Notes under the pieces: generated by a model
What the model saw: only the letters and a program-made list of their open reading frames with translations
Told to the model about the DNA's origin: nothing
Database searches by the model: none
Assembly: GCA_008360975.2 (NCBI GenBank)
Contig: CM039211.1
Span: 53,622,600 to 53,686,599 of the forward strand
DNA: 64,000 bases
Reading direction: 5' to 3'
Source: Lichenostomus cassidix
Taxonomy: Eukaryota > Chordata > Aves > Passeriformes > Meliphagidae
Translations under genes and position numbers: made by a program
Part shown: positions 63,968 to 64,000 of the stretch, one piece after another
How positions within the stretch are numbered: position 1 is the stretch's first letter
Layout: the number at the start of each line of letters is the position of its first letter

Positions 63968-64000
63968 GTAAGATGGGGAGGCAGGCAATGCAGACCACCA
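63968..64000 (+). other. Window edge
   Basis: Follows the donor-like GTAAGATG; too short to interpret. Confidence 0.4.

Noticed and set aside
1..64000. CRISPR arrays, tRNA or rRNA genes, bacterial operons, phage or plasmid features
   Set aside because: None present; repeat structure, CpG depletion outside one island and retroelements all point to a vertebrate chromosome.

Overview
This is vertebrate, almost certainly avian, nuclear DNA, and nearly all of it is non-coding. The bird assignment rests on three things: a 3'-terminal CR1 LINE fragment with the ATTCTGTG terminal octamer (about 36.59-37.41 kb), LTRs of the bird endogenous-retrovirus type that begin TGTCCTGGTT.TGGCC.GGGTTAA-like (7.96-8.59 kb and 45.01-45.44 kb), and the absence of mammalian SINEs or L1. 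There are no operons, rRNA, tRNA or CRISPR arrays.

The one gene recognised with confidence is MAST4 (microtubule-associated serine/threonine kinase 4), on the minus strand. Its short-isoform first coding exon lies at 42425-42334 inside a CpG island (about 42.2-42.96 kb). It encodes 30 residues starting MDMSDPGLWTLLSNFTLPHL, ends RLRRTQ plus AG, and is followed by a consensus GTAAGG donor. The promoter has no TATA box but has a CCAAT box and GC boxes. The 5' UTR carries a five-codon upstream ORF that ends in frame just before the start codon. A second candidate exon on the same strand, at 62117-62037, is a symmetric 81-nt phase-2/phase-2 exon encoding an S/P-rich peptide. Its exit phase equals that of the short first exon, which fits an alternative upstream exon feeding the same downstream kinase exons. 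None of the later MAST4 exons were found, so about 1-42.3 kb is read as the first intron of the short isoform and about 42.6-64 kb as upstream intron of longer isoforms. In chicken this gene is expected on the Z chromosome; that is general knowledge, not something the window shows.

Layout. About 1.09-5.02 kb: a decayed endogenous retrovirus, with two direct LTR-like copies around a broken interior that has a charged gag-like stretch and an env-like membrane segment. 5.29-5.75 kb: a very old CR1 relic. 7.96-8.59 kb: a solo LTR. 8.6-32 kb: AT-rich intron with A/C-rich and poly(A) tracts. 32.6-32.9 kb: a perfect GAAAAA hexamer array next to an A/C tract. 36.6-37.4 kb: CR1. 42.2-43.0 kb: CpG island, MAST4 promoter and a nested GC minisatellite. 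45.0-45.4 kb: a solo LTR with an intact 5-bp target-site duplication. 48.9 kb: two CTCF-like motifs. 55.3 kb: nested hairpins. 57-64 kb: intron with several exon-like segments, of which 62.0 kb is the best.

I found no novel biochemical system. The points most worth following are the alternative-exon architecture of MAST4, the uORF, the promoter minisatellite, the CTCF-like doublet, the hairpin cluster and a possible antisense exon at 63.8 kb.
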